Made by a program: the position numbers and the translations under genes. The notes beneath the pieces are model-generated. The model did not search any database and was not told the DNA's origin. It saw only the letters and a program-made list of their open reading frames with translations. From Myotis daubentonii (taxonomy: Eukaryota; Chordata; Mammalia; Chiroptera; Vespertilionidae): a stretch of 64,000 bases of DNA. Where the stretch lies: NCBI RefSeq assembly GCF_963259705.1, contig NC_081844.1:36521341-36585340 (forward strand). Reading direction: 5' to 3'. Positions 33,483 through 44,345 of this stretch are shown one piece after another (the first letter of the stretch is position 1; each line of letters starts with the position of its first letter).

Positions 33483-33797
33483 GAAATGAGTCCATAGTTT
33501 TGTCTTTTTGCTCCCTATGTGGTACTTGCCTAGCCAAGGTTAACCTTTCTCTGATTGTTGTCTGCCAAGCCTCGTTCTCAGAAATCCATGTTCAACCTTC
33601 TATCTGGGGAGATTAATCTGATGCCTAGGAGTCATGTCTAATTCCATGGCCTGAACATTTGCAGCAGCTAATTCATTGCTGCTGTTTGGAAAATGTTAAT
33701 TAATCAACACAATTTGTCTGGTGCTCAAGGGAAAAAGTCAAACCCTTTTAAAAGCATCATTTTCCTTTTCAGGTAACTAAATTCTGTTAACTAATGC
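33483..33797. other. Unassigned non-genic stretch
   Basis: No repeat or exon recognised. Confidence 0.4.
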
Positions 33798-33935
33798 AGT
33801 GAGTCTCAACCCAAGCTGGGGAATCTTTAAAAATACTGATGCCTAGACTCAACCCCCAGGAATTCTGATTTAGTGAGTCTGGAGCTAGGGTCTGGCATTA
33901 ATATTTTAAAAACTATCATTGAAAATCACTGTACC
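33798..33935. mobile_element. hAT-type remnant
   Basis: Starts GCAGTGAGTCTCAACCC and contains GGGGAATCTTTAAAAATACT, CTGATTTAGTGAGTCTGG and an ending like AAAATCACTG. It is related in layout to the 7624 element but older, with no 8-bp duplication visible. Confidence 0.6.
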
Positions 33936-34565
33936 AAGATACATCATAACCAACAATCATAACGCTTTCCTAATAAAGAGTTGCCACTTATCTAATGATG
34001 GATTTCCAACCATCATTCCTCCTTGGAAACCCTTGACTTAAATTTCTTCTTGACATAATTAGCAAAGGTGATAACGTTTTTATTTCAACTTATTCACTAG
34101 CTATCATTTATAGTTATGCTCCTATGTAGTACCTAATTTTACTAAGAGGCCTTTTGAATGAAAACCCTTGCTTTTCAGGCTTCCCGTCAAGATGGCAAAA
34201 CATATGTAGACAAACATGGTACTTGCCTCCTTCCACACCACATCAATATTACAACTACACTACAGAATAACCATCATTGAGAAGCCCCTGAAATCTAGCT
34301 GAAGGGAAGTCCTACAACTAAGGATATAAAGAAAAAGCCAAATTGAGACTGGTAGGAGGGGCAGAGACATGGAATGGGCTAGTCTCAAATGGCAGATAAA
34401 AATTGGGAGGGATCTCCCTGCCAGTGTGTCTCGAGTTGGTTGAGTGTTGTCCCATGCACCAAGAGGTTGCCAGTTCAGTTCAATTCCCAGTCAGGGCATA
34501 TGTCTGGGTTGCGGGCTCGATCCTCAGTGTGGGGAGTGTAAGAGGCAGCCAATTGATGATTCTCT

Positions 34566-34792
34566 CTTTCTCTTTTTTAAAATATATTTTTATTGATTTC
34601 AGAGAGGAAGGGAGAAGGGGAGAGAGATAGAAGCATCAATGATGAGAAAGAATCATTGATTGGCTGCCTCCTGTACACCCCACACTGGGGTTTGAGCCTG
34701 CAACCTGGGCATGTGCTCTTGTCTAGAATTGAACCCAGGACCTTTCAGTCTGCAAGCTGACACTCTATCCACTGAGCCAAACTGGCTAGGGC
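34566..34792 (-). mobile_element. VES SINE nested inside VES
   Basis: Complete minus-strand copy. Its 13-bp duplication TTGATGATTCTCT is perfect at 34553-34565 and 34793-34805, proving insertion into the outer VES. Confidence 0.96.
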
Positions 34793-34801
34793 TTGATGAT
34801 T

Positions 34802-34805
<4 letters not shown>

Positions 34806-34863
<58 letters not shown>

Positions 34864-34864
34864 T
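34806..34864. repeat. (CT)n microsatellite
   Basis: About 59 bp of CT units expanded from the outer VES pyrimidine tract. Confidence 0.95.
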
Positions 34865-36149
34865 GCCTCCCACTGTATAAAATTAATAAAAACATATTTT
34901 TAAAACTGAGGGATAACTCAGTTGCAGAGGTTCCCCCTGAAGAGCGAGGGGTCCCAGCCCCATACCAGGCTCCCCTTCACAATATTCCAGTGCTAGGAAG
35001 AGAAGTCCATATAATTCCTGTCAGTAAAAAACAGCAAGGATTGCGGTTGAGTGAGATGAAAGGCTGCTGGAGTTCCAGGAAGTTCCTCTTAAAGGGTCTA
35101 CAAATGGACTTACTCAGATTCACTTTCTCTGAGCTCCAGCACTAGGGTAGCAGTTTGAAAGGCACCAGGGACATACAGGGAGTAACTGAAGTGTCTGGCA
35201 TCAGAGTGAGAGCTGAAGGGGTAGCTTTCTCCCAGACAGAAGTATTGGTGGAGGTCATTGTCCTTTTTTATCCCTTCTCTCATAGAGACAGCAGGTGGGA
35301 GCCATATCTGCATCTCTATCAACCTGGCTCACACTCTTTGACCCACCCTGGTGATTGATTCCCTGAGGCCCTGCCCCACAAATTTGCAGGCCCACCCAAG
35401 CTTTCTCCAGTGGATTTTCCATATAAATGGCCTGCCATGCTTTAGATTTTACTAAAATCTCTCAAACAAGCAGCATCTGGCTTTGGCCTGTCCTGTACCT
35501 CTTGTTAAGTGGCCCCTAGGCTGGCATTAGCAGCACCCAACCTTGGTTCACAGTTTGGCCTCTCCTGGTTACCTCCAAACCTAGCACAAGTAGTGGCCAT
35601 CTGCAGATCACTTTGCAGCTCATGCCAAGTAGCCCTGGGCAGAACATAGGCAGTGGCTGACCTTGCCTTGTTCCTCCTGGGAGGCCCCAGAACCAGTATA
35701 CCTGGTGTACAGCTTCAGACCATGTTGAAGCACCACACAACCATCTTCACAAGTAACACACTCAAGGGGCAAACTCAGTGGGCACCAGAGCCCCACTGAA
35801 GTAAGTCCTGTTCTGTGGGGTGGGCCCTTGCACAGCTGATTCTCCATGGTGGTCATGCCAGTCCTTGTAACTGATGGGCCAGGGGAGAAATCCCTTCCAT
35901 TGACATGCCAACAGCAATCAAAGCTCAACTACAACAAGAGGATGTACACCGCCCACACTGGGAGGGGGCTGGCATGCACCTAGAGTGCACAGTTCAGGTA
36001 AATGGGGAGGCTGTGCCACTGGACTGGACAGGACACCTACTACATTAAGCTACTCTACCAAGCCTGGGAGATGTAGCAGCTCGACCTAATACATTTAAAC
36101 AAACACAGGGAGGCTGCCAAAATGAGGAGACAAAGAAATATACCTCAAA

Positions 36150-36880
36150 TCAACACTAATAAAAGAGAAAAATGGTAATTGGCGTACGAGCTACCCTTTT
36201 CATTGGCTAATCAGGGCTATATGCAAATTAACTGCCAACTAAGATTGGCAGTTAACTGCCAACAAGATGGCGGTTAATTTGCATATGTAGGCACAATGCA
36301 GGGAGGCGAAAGGGAAAGCAGGAAGAAGCCCCCTGCCACTGACAGTGATTGGAAACCCAGGGGGGAGCTAAGAGCTGGGGGGCAGGGCAAAGGCGGCCCT
36401 GGGGCCGCCTTTGCCCTGCCCCCCAGCTATGATCGGAGAATCAGGTGCCTTTGCCGCCCTGGCCAGTGATAGCAGGAAGTAGGGGTGGAGCCAGCGATGG
36501 GAGCTGGGCACGGTGGAAGCTGGCAGTCCCAGGAGCTAGGGGTCCCTTGCCTGGGCCTAAAGCGAAGCCCACGATAGTGGGGCCGCTGCAGCTGTGGGTC
36601 CCCGCTGCCCGGGCCGGACGCCTCAGCCAGAGGCGTCCTGCAGGGGCAGGGGTGGAGCCCGCACGATCGCGGCACCCCCCGCTGCCACTGCAGGTCCCCG
36701 CTGCCCGGGCCGGATGCCTAGGCCAGAGGCATCAGGCCTGGGCAAGGGGCCGATCCTGCGATTGGAGGGTGATGGGGGTCAATGCCTGAGGGCTCCCAGT
36801 ATGTGAGAGGGGGCAGGCTGGGCTGAGAGACACTCCCCCCCCCCCACCCAGTGCACGAATTTTGTGCACCGGGCCCCTAG
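36150..36880 (+). mobile_element. HeliBat-type Helitron (family 1, copy b)
   Basis: A 731-bp element from TCAACACTAATAAAAGAG (host A at 36149) to hairpin GTGCACGAATTTTGTGCAC plus CTAG (36877-36880), followed by T. It is nearly the same as 3284-3922 but 92 bp longer, because a segment around 36600-36720 (GCTGCCCGGGCCGGA...) is present twice. The octamer pair (36221-36228, 36277-36284) and YY1-like core (36264-36273) are conserved. Confidence 0.94.
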
Positions 36881-36881
36881 T

Positions 36882-36935
36882 GTCAACTATAATTGAAAAA
36901 TTAAAAATTGATATTTTAAAAAAAGAAAGGACCCC
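36882..36935 (+). mobile_element. Possible L1 3' tail
   Basis: GTCAACTATAATTGAAAAAT and an A-rich end resemble old L1 3' termini. If so, the 5' UTR at 34176 is joined to a tail with no body between. Confidence 0.35.
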
Positions 36936-38694
36936 CCCCCCCCGGACTTAAAAAATAAAAGGTAACAAGATGGAGGATTCTTGCAGGGGGGAAAAAAGAA
37001 AACAACAAAAAAAATAGAAATGCTTATCTTTTTTTTTTTTATAGACCAGAGAATTTATCTTAAAATAAGCTATGTATTTTATTTAATACACAAGGATATC
37101 TTGATGGCTATAGTCATCAAATAGCCATTTGACTTAAATAGATATGAATTGGAACCTTTAATAAGCCTGTTTTGAAGTTATAGTCCTTGTTCAGTAATTG
37201 TAAGGAAATAATCAGGGCAGGAATTCCATTATGATGGCATCGGGTATGTGGTATTTTAATGTCAATCTCCATTTTCAAGTGAGCCTGTGGATTAAAAGAT
37301 ACTATCTTTAAAGTACACTTTTTTTCTCCTTTTCATAAAAATTCATGAATTAAGAAATGAGAGGTATGGATATAATTGTGCTGGACAGACCAATAAATCA
37401 TTTAGACAAAAGTCTTAGTCACATTCAGATGACTTTCGACTTAACGTTTAGCTGTCTTTGCCTTCTGACCAGAAATCATGGTATTTCTGGCATTTTTGTC
37501 ATGAAAGCAGGGTTTTTATATACAGTTATCAGATTCTTTACTTCAGGTGAGGGAGTCAGTAATGAATAAAGTGATCTGTAACAAAGAAGCAGAAAACGTG
37601 AAGAAAGAAGGTATGTCTACTTGACCTGGTGCAGCAGCAGTTTATCATGGTCTGGCTGGCGGAGCGCATGCTGGCAGTGGGCACTGGAGGAGATGTATAA
37701 AGTGTCACTTCCGGGAGCTTTTAAGAAGCCAGTCATTTCCTTATGCTGAATTCCCAGAAGTGCTCATTTCCTCCTTACAATAGGCACATTTGTTCATTGA
37801 GAGAGAAAAGAAACTCCTAGGTGGCCTTTGATTATCTAGGAAGGAAATAATTGTGAATTTTTGTTCAGGGTCTTATTTTATACAACTTGAGTTAAAGACT
37901 GGAGATACATATAAAATAAAGCTCGTTCCATTTTCCTTCATTACAAACCAATCAACCAAAAAACCAACCAACCTTGCTTATCTAGTTGGATTTGAATAAT
38001 AGAGAAGGGAAATCAGCTTTGAGTTGCTTTACATAAACCCCAGAGGTGTTCTGATTCAGTTGGTTAGGTGTTGCCCCCAGGAGTCTGAAACCTCCCAGTC
38101 ACATGATGAATTGTTGATTTGCCTGGCAGATCAACCAGCTTTCTTGGTGAGTAGGTTGGCGAATCTTCATCTCATGAGGCTGTTGTTGGGACACCCAAAA
38201 GTGGTTCAAGCCTACCAAGACCAGCCTTTCCTTAGCAACAAAAAGAGTTCTTGTGTAGCACAATCACCCATTTCACTTCAGTCTCTTATGAGGCAAGTAG
38301 CTCCACCTGTTTATTGAAGTGGGGCCCATATTACCCAGAATTAATATATAAATCACAATTAATATATAAATCACACATCTTGGGATGTGTCAAGAAGTTC
38401 CTCATACCTTCTATCACTGTAAATTGTGCTCTTGTATGTTTTCTCAAGTGTGGCACTTCCATCAGCCTTAACTGTTAATTCTGCACCAATTTATAAAGGT
38501 GTTGGTTCAAATTCTCAGGTAATGTGGGGTTCTTCCTTCCACTGAGTTCTTAAGGAAGAATTTTAGACTCTGAGCAAAGGAAGGAAAAGTTGAGGTCCTT
38601 TTCTGATCTCCCGCTGTCATGTGCCTGTTGGAGGAGAATGGCTGTACTTGTCTGTTTCCAGAGATTGTGGATGCCGTTGGTTGACAGCTCTAGT
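36936..38694. other. Unassigned AT-rich stretch
   Basis: No repeat family named. It holds a run of AACC units at about 37955-37973 and a perfect 18-bp tandem pair ATTAATATATAAATCACA near 38340-38375. No domain in any frame. Confidence 0.4.
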
Positions 38695-38990
38695 TACTCC
38701 TTTAAATTTTTTTTAAACTGTGAAATGTGTCATGCACATAAAAGAGTGTATAAAATGTGTTGTGTATAGTTGAAGAATAATAAAGTGAACACTCATCTAT
38801 ATCCCTCGAAACGTTAAGCCGTAAATCATGATCAGACCTTTGAGGCTTGGTATTTGTAACACTCTGGTGACATTCCCAGCATTCCTTACTCCCAGAGGTG
38901 TCTTTCTTTGGTAATTTTGGTGTTAATCATTCCTTAATTTTCCTAACATGTTACCACTTGCATATGAATCAAGTTGTTTCATATTTTATT
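38695..38990 (-). mobile_element. Old L1 3'-UTR fragment
   Basis: TGTGAAATGTGTCATGCACA, AATAATAAAGTGAACACTCA and a CATTCCTTACTCCCAGAGG-like segment: an antisense old L1 tail. Confidence 0.6.
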
Positions 38991-39004
38991 GTAGAGTCTT
39001 ATGA

Positions 39005-39240
39005 CAGAGGTCACTAGCATAGACTCAACTGCCAAACTTCCTGAATTCTCATCTCACTTGTCACATACCAATTGAGCAACACTGGGAAAATAACTTATCT
39101 TCTCTCTGCCTTGCTTTCCCCATCTGTGAAATGGGAGGAATAATAGTTCCTACCTTGCAGAGTTGTTGTGACAAGTAAATGAGTTCATGTTGCAAGCCTT
39201 TATAACAGGACCTTATACATAATAAATATTATGACAATGC
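39005..39240 (+). mobile_element. MIR SINE, nearly full length
   Basis: CATCTGTGAAATGGGAGGAA, AATAGTTCCTACCTTGCAGA, GTTGTTGTGACAAGTAAATG and ACATAATAAATATTATGAC: the whole MIR 3' half, preceded by a recognisable 5' half. Confidence 0.88.
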
Positions 39241-39789
39241 TATCATTTACATTAAGCTGATGTCTATCTTTCTGTATTTGTCAGATTCTGTGGGGAAAGA
39301 TTTAAAAAAATTTCCAATCCACTGTGGACTGATACTTTTGTAAAATATAATAACATTGAGTAACTAGAAAAATGAATTTAAAAAAGACATACAAAATTCA
39401 AACTCCAATTTTTTATTGTTCGAGTAAACAGAAATACAATTGCAGTGTCAAATTGCTATAAGTGATTTTAAAAGATTACTTTCCATTTCTGTACTTACTT
39501 GTCACAAACTGGTAGCAACCAGCTTGTGGACAGCCACCAGCTCACAGACACATTCTAAGTTGCCCTGCTCTGGATTTAGGCATGCTGTATTTTGCCTAGT
39601 CCTGCAAGAGAACCATTCCTTTGTGAGGAAGTAAGGTTTGACTGTCTCTTGTTGGGTGGCCCTTTTCTTCTTATGGCTGATTTTCACCTACTAGAAACAG
39701 GAATGATTAAAAAATAAACAAACATACTTAATAAATGCTGATTATCACCAGAGACTAGTTTTCTTTTCTTTGTTTTTTTTTGTTTTGTT

Positions 39790-39790
<1 letters not shown>
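39241..39790. other. Unassigned AT-rich stretch
   Basis: AT-rich. Overlapping short frames at 39440-39687 carry no domain. Confidence 0.4.

Positions 39791-39831
<41 letters not shown>
39791..39831. repeat. (TGT)n microsatellite
   Basis: About 13 TGT units. Read antisense it makes a polyglutamine-like run, which is not a protein. Confidence 0.95.
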
Positions 39832-40474
39832 TTTAAAATCAAAAAGTAATTTCTGGCATAGAGTCTTCCTCATAAAGACAAGCAGGTACAGGAGAAATGC
39901 AGATTTGCATTTTGATTTTTCTGACTCAGAAATAAGACAAGCACACACTTCTAGTTTTCTGAGTCTTGAATTTGATTGCAAGGTCTTTGAAGCCATCTAT
40001 CTTCTACTCCCTCACCTCTTCCCAGCAGTGCCTTGGGTCCCTTGGATATAGCGGGTATTCACACAACAGCTGAGAGACCCAGGAATGTTATGAGGTTGAA
40101 CCATGTGAGCTGGCCAACATTCTACCATTTTTAATGATAAAAAGACCATCTCATATGGTCTCATCTATTTATGTATCCAGGTTTTTCCCATTTCATTTGG
40201 GACCTCTTCTCCAATCCCTTCCTGGGAATGGAATCCTCCCATTTCTAGGAGTTCACGGAAGTTTCAAGTCCTGGGTAGGGAAGGATGGCCTGGTGATCTC
40301 ATCTTGTCTCAGCATCCTAGCTTTTCACACTTGCTACCAGAACCCAAGTCCAAGGAGTGGCCTTTCCTACACCCCAAGCACCTTTCAAGGAAGAATCTGT
40401 TACACCAGTTGGAATGAATACATCCTGGCTGATGTGGAAGCTGTAAGAGAAAAAATTACTCATGTTATTTGTTA
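39832..40474. other. Unassigned non-genic stretch
   Basis: The frame at 40134-40475 (113 codons) has no domain and ends at the LTR-like segment. Confidence 0.4.
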
Positions 40475-40960
40475 GAGATGGCAAGAAAGGCTTTATTCAA
40501 AAGAGCTACTACGATGGAGTTTCACAGTAGAAGAGAGACATTGGGCTCAACTCCAAATACAGCAAGGAAAAGTGAGGATTTATAGACAAGGAGCAGGGTG
40601 AGGTTCAGTGGGTGAAAAATTACTAAGAGGAGACATCAGAAATAGCTGGATTCTTGTTAAACAGACTCAATAGAATTCTTGTTGAAGGCAGGCCAGGGGG
40701 ACCCCGTATCACCTGGAGGATGGAGGGGGATGAGGAAATTGATTAGATATTGCGGCTGATCATGTATTGAGGGTGAAGAGTCACTCAAAACTGACTTAGA
40801 AGGATTCTTGTTGAGACTGGACTCTATAAGGACAGAGATGGAAGCCCAAGGTTGGACCAAGTTCAGCAGAGGGCTCAGAGGAGCCTGACTACAGTTTGGC
40901 TAAGGAAAGAATCTTTGTCAGGACATAACTGTGCTGATCAAAGTCAGAACTGGGTTCTTT
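40475..40960 (-). mobile_element. Putative old LTR
   Basis: GGCTTTATTCAAAAGAGC (RC contains AATAAA), GGGCTCAACTCCAAATACAG, a repeated GATTCTTGTT(A/G)A motif and CCCAAGGTTGGACCAAGTTC recall a dispersed mammalian LTR in antisense. Edges and duplication not found. Confidence 0.4.
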
Positions 40961-41114
40961 TTCCAGCTTTTTTTGTGGATTTTCAGCCTGGGTCATTCTG
41001 TCTCATAAATACATTTCTATAGTGACCTAAGCACATCTACACTTGATTAAAATCAGGATTCAAACCAAACAGTAGTTCAGAGTTTCTTCTGAGCCAGAAA
41101 ATCTATTTATTTTT
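40961..41114. other. Unassigned spacer
   Basis: Short unassigned DNA between the LTR-like segment and the L1 tail. Confidence 0.4.
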
Positions 41115-41330
41115 AAATTATATATTTTTTTCAAGGTTGTAATTTTATTTTACTGAATTTATTGGGGTGACATTGGTTAATAAAATTATATAGGCTTCAG
41201 GTGTACAATTCTATAATGCATCACCTGTATATTGTATTGTGTGTTCACCACCCAAGTCAAGTCTCCTTCCATCACCATTTATCCCCCCTTTACCCTTTTC
41301 TACCCGCCCCCCGCCCCCATTTTTAAACTA
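41115..41330 (-). mobile_element. L1 3'-UTR fragment
   Basis: GGGGTGACATTGGTTAATAA, GTATATTGTATTGTGTGTTC and TCTCCTTCCATCACCATTTA: the same L1 tail type as 15565-15790. Confidence 0.85.
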
Positions 41331-41427
41331 CTAATGTTCAAAGAAGACTAAGGGTCAGAGGCTGTGTCCATCTGATGTAAATATAGCTGTATTTTTGTTG
41401 GTTTTGCTTTGTTAATACTCACCCCAG

Positions 41428-42311
41428 GATATTTTTTCCCCATTGACTTTTAGAGAGAATGAAAGGGAGGGAGGAGGTGAAAGAGGGGAGAGAGATATGA
41501 GACAGAGAGAGATGCTGGGGTCCAGCCCCAGCAGGTCCAGGGGTCCCCAAAGGTGTGGACGGAGTCGGCAAAGAAGGAAAGACATGGAGGCAGCATTCAG
41601 GTGATCATCATAGCCAGGTTCTCTAGCCAGGATCTCTAGCCAAGTTCTGTCTAGGTTCTCTTGACATGTTCTCTCGCTAGGTTCTCCAGTCAGGTTCTCT
41701 AGGTTCTCCAGCCAGGCTCGGTCGCCAGGTTCTGTAGCCAGTTTCTGTGACCAGGTTCTATCCAGGTTCTCCCGCCATGTTCTGTCTAGGTTCTGTCTCT
41801 AGGTTCTGTCTTCCGTTGTCTTGTTACATCTGTATTTATACCAGTTAATTTTAATCCTATCAATTTCTATTCCAAAGGTTAGGGTGTTTCTTATCTCCAT
41901 TCCAGGGAGTAAAGATTATGTAGCTTAATCATGATTGTTCTTAGTTAAAGTGATTAACTACCCTCCTGGCACTTAGTTAAGGGGTTTTATTCCCTCCCTA
42001 ACTTCAGGGAAAAATCCCTACCTGGGGAAACAACCTTTCTCAGAGAGGTGACCTTGGTTAAAACACATAGCACCAAGAAGGAGAGCAAACATATTAAGAA
42101 CAGTATGCCATATACACCAGGTCCCTTGAAACATATGCTGTGCAGATGTTTCTTCCCTGTAGCGACTGTGTCAAGCAGTAAGGATGGACCGGCTCCCGGC
42201 AGAGAGAGATCAATTGGTTGCCTCCTGCACACACCCTGGACTGGGAATCGAATCTACAACCCTTCAGTGCACCAGCTGATGCTCTAACCACTTAGCAACA
42301 ACAACCAGGGC
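41428..42311 (-). mobile_element. VES-related SINE split by an LTR
   Basis: Old minus-strand SINE. The tail side (41428-41512, GAGAGAATGAAAGGGAGG) and head side (42208-42311, GGTTGCCTCCTGCACACACC to AACAACCAGGGC) are separated by the solo LTR and one duplicate of the 6-bp target. Confidence 0.88.
41513..42201 (-). mobile_element. Solo ERV LTR, class-II-like (LTR family 1, copy b)
   Basis: A 689-bp minus-strand LTR. Its sense start TGCCGGGAGCCGGTCC lies at the right edge and its sense end TGGACCCCAGCA at the left edge. Duplications GAGAGA at 41507-41512 and 42202-42207 sit in the host SINE. TATA is conserved (41833-41840). The tandem tract at 41625-41805 (GGTTCTCTAGCCAGG-like) is arranged differently from copy a. 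Separate duplications and opposite orientation show this is not the partner LTR of 12692. Confidence 0.9.
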
Positions 42312-42993
42312 ATAACTTGTTAATTCTAACAACTGATTAGTTCTGTGGAGAAAAGCATCAGAAAGGCTATTAGAATCTTAGTCAAATATAGTAAATCTAT
42401 TGACTGTGGGTTAACATGTGTGTTTTCTGGAAAGCCCCAAGAGATGAATTTTTATTGTCATCCCCTCTGAAAGAAGGAACATGTCAGTTTCTGCCTGCTG
42501 AAATCTGCCTCACAAAATTCATGCCTGCCACTGGCCTCAAACTGAGGGACAAGCTGCCAGGGGCTGTCACAGGTTACTGAGCCTGTGTTCAGAGATGTGG
42601 GCTCGAGTGAGCAGGAGCATGGCCACTCCATGGTAACCCTAACCTCTCTCCTTCATGAACCTTCCAGACACACACACTTGCTCCGGCTTGTACACAGCCA
42701 CGTTCATAGAGACACTCGCATATAGACACAAACACAGAGATCACCCACAAACCTACACAGGCCCACACTCACACCATATGGACTGCCATACAGCCCACTG
42801 CTAATAGAAAGGGAGTACAGACAGGAAGATGGTTAAACTCAATCTCAGCGTTATTAGTAGACAATATCTCAAATGGGGTCAGGATCAGGGAAACAAACAC
42901 AAAGAATGGTGCAATTCAGAAAGGTGGGCAAAGGGATAAATTAGCAGGTAGAGCAAGAAGCCGGCTGAAGATTGATATGAGAAAATTACTAGG
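42312..42993. other. Unassigned stretch, CA-scattered
   Basis: 42660-42780 has scattered CACACA words that do not form a clean array. No gene or family. Confidence 0.4.
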
Positions 42994-43016
42994 GGTGTGT
43001 GTGTGTGTGTGTGTGT
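42994..43016. repeat. (GT)n microsatellite
   Basis: About 11 GT units. Confidence 0.95.
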
Positions 43017-43044
43017 CCGTGAGAATAATTCGGTGGTATTTTGG

Positions 43045-43130
43045 TCTGGTCTAATGTAGCTGTGTGACTTTGGGGCAGTCACTTTACCTCTCTGGGTCTC
43101 AGTTTTTCTGTCTGTAAAAGGTGAGCATCG
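43045..43130 (+). mobile_element. MIR fragment
   Basis: TAGCTGTGTGACTTTGGGGC, ACTTTACCTCTCTGGGTCTC and TCTGTAAAAGGTGAGC are the MIR core. Confidence 0.8.
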
Positions 43131-43137
43131 GAATAGC

Positions 43138-43325
43138 ATGGTAGCTCTCAAACTTCAGCTTCTGTCAGAATCACCTGGAAGGCTTATTAGAGCAGATTGC
43201 TGGGCAGCACCTCAGAGTTCCTGACTCAGTCTATGTGAGGTGGGGCTCCATTATTTTCATTTCTAACAAAGTTCCAGGTGATGCTACTGCTGCTGGTCTG
43301 GGGACCACACTTTGAAAAGTACAGG
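43138..43325 (+). mobile_element. MER5A (hAT-Charlie)
   Basis: CAGAATCACCTGGAAGGCTT, CAGATTGCTGGGCAGCACC and GTTCCAGGTGATGCTACTGC, then GGACCACACTTTGAAAAG match MER5A along its length. Confidence 0.9.
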
Positions 43326-43410
43326 AGTAGAGGAACTCTCTGCTCCTTATTAGGCCTGAAAGTCTATAACTGTGGGCAGACATTGGGACTAAACATAACT
43401 TTAGGTTGCT

Positions 43411-43854
43411 GCAGTTCTTACCAGAGGGTGATTTGGCCCTGCAAGGCCCATTTGGCAATGTCTGGAGACATGTTCCTTTTTAAAATATATTTTTATTGAT
43501 TTCAGAGAGGAAGGGAAAGGGAGAGAGAGATAGAAACATCAGTGATGAGAGAGAATTATTGATTAGCTGCCTCCTGCACGCCCCACACTGGGGATCGAGC
43601 CCACAACCCGGGCATGTGCCTTGACGGGGAATTGAACTGTGGCACCCTGCTCCATAGGTCGACGCTCAACCACTGAGCCACCGTGGCCGGGCATGGAGAC
43701 ATTTTCGATGATCTTGAATCAGGGTGTGCTGCTACTGGCATCTTGTAAGTAAAGGCCAGCTGTGCTGTCAAACATCCTACAATGCGTAGGACAGCCCCAC
43801 AACAAAGAATTATCTGCTTGAAAGCATCACATTAGCTCAGGTTGAGGAACCCTG
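43411..43854 (+). mobile_element. MER20 (hAT-Charlie), split by VES
   Basis: 43411-43475 (GCCCATTTGGCAATGTCTGG) and 43694-43854 (GCTGCTACTGGCATCTTG, AAACATCCTACAATGCGTAG, GACAGCCCCACAACAAAGAA) together make MER20. The break coincides with the SINE and its duplicated target. Confidence 0.93.
43476..43693 (-). mobile_element. VES SINE inside MER20
   Basis: Complete minus-strand copy. The duplication TGGAGACATGTTC (43463-43475) and TGGAGACATTTTC (43694-43706) differs at one base and is MER20 sequence. Confidence 0.96.
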
Positions 43855-44301
43855 TTCTAAATGACCCAGTCCAGCTAGATCTGATTTTGTATGAGAATGG
43901 TGGTGAGATTGACGTTGACTTTTGAGTTCCCAGAAGGAAAAGGTTCACAGAAGCTACGTGGTCTTCTGTGAGCTTCAGTTTGCTCCTTGATCCGGGACCT
44001 CACTCAAGGCTTAGCAGGACCACTGTGACTCTTGGGAGACTTGCAGATCTCAGATCCCAGGGAAGCTGCCCAACAAAACACAAGGGCTGGCTCCCCGCAG
44101 GGCACATTCCCAAAGCAGCATCCATCCAGCAGGCAGGACCCGCACGGGATGAGGATGGCACAGGGCGCTGATTGCATTGTATTTCTTTCCTCTGCTTCCA
44201 ATCCATGGGCTAGCAAATGAGGGTGGCCCTTGTGGGTTCTGATTAGGAGCTTCATATATCAAGTCTCTAAATGTGCAGAATGTTGTAAGGCAGAAAGGCT
44301 C
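43855..44301. other. Unassigned non-genic stretch
   Basis: Frames at 43968-44255 overlap in three phases and on both strands. No domain. Confidence 0.4.
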
Positions 44302-44345
44302 TGTGTGTGCATGTGTGTGTGTGTGTGTGTGCATGTGCCTGTGTG
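44302..44345. repeat. GT-rich microsatellite
   Basis: GT units with GC and CA interruptions, about 44 bp. Confidence 0.9.

Larger units (their letters stand above)
34405..34910 (+). mobile_element. VES SINE split by a second VES
   Basis: Outer plus-strand copy: head near 34410-34440, B-box region 34470-34490, then the tail from 34806 with a long (CT)n and AAAATTAATAAAAACATATT. The left flank AAATTGGGAGGGAT and right flank AAACTGAGGGAT are a plausible imperfect duplication in the L1. Confidence 0.9.
34176..36149 (+). mobile_element. L1 5' UTR (full-length 5' end, body missing)
   Basis: Starts near GGCTTCCCGTCAAGATGGC, then TATTACAACTACACTACAG, TGGAAGT-like text and GACTGGTAGGAGGGGCAGAG. The middle (about 35500-35720) carries the imperfect roughly 90-bp repeats usual in Laurasiatherian L1 5' UTRs. 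It reaches CCAAAATGAGGAGACAAAGA, which sits just before ORF1 in such L1s. Two VES copies interrupt it, and a Helitron follows directly. ORF1 and ORF2 are absent. Confidence 0.75.

Noticed and set aside
34711..35145. 144-codon plus frame
   Set aside because: It crosses two VES copies, a (CT)n array and L1 5' UTR.
39745..39996. Polyglutamine protein
   Set aside because: Antisense of a (TGT)n microsatellite.
12692..42201. Two LTRs of one family as the ends of a provirus
   Set aside because: They face opposite ways, are 28 kb apart, and each has its own 6-bp duplication.
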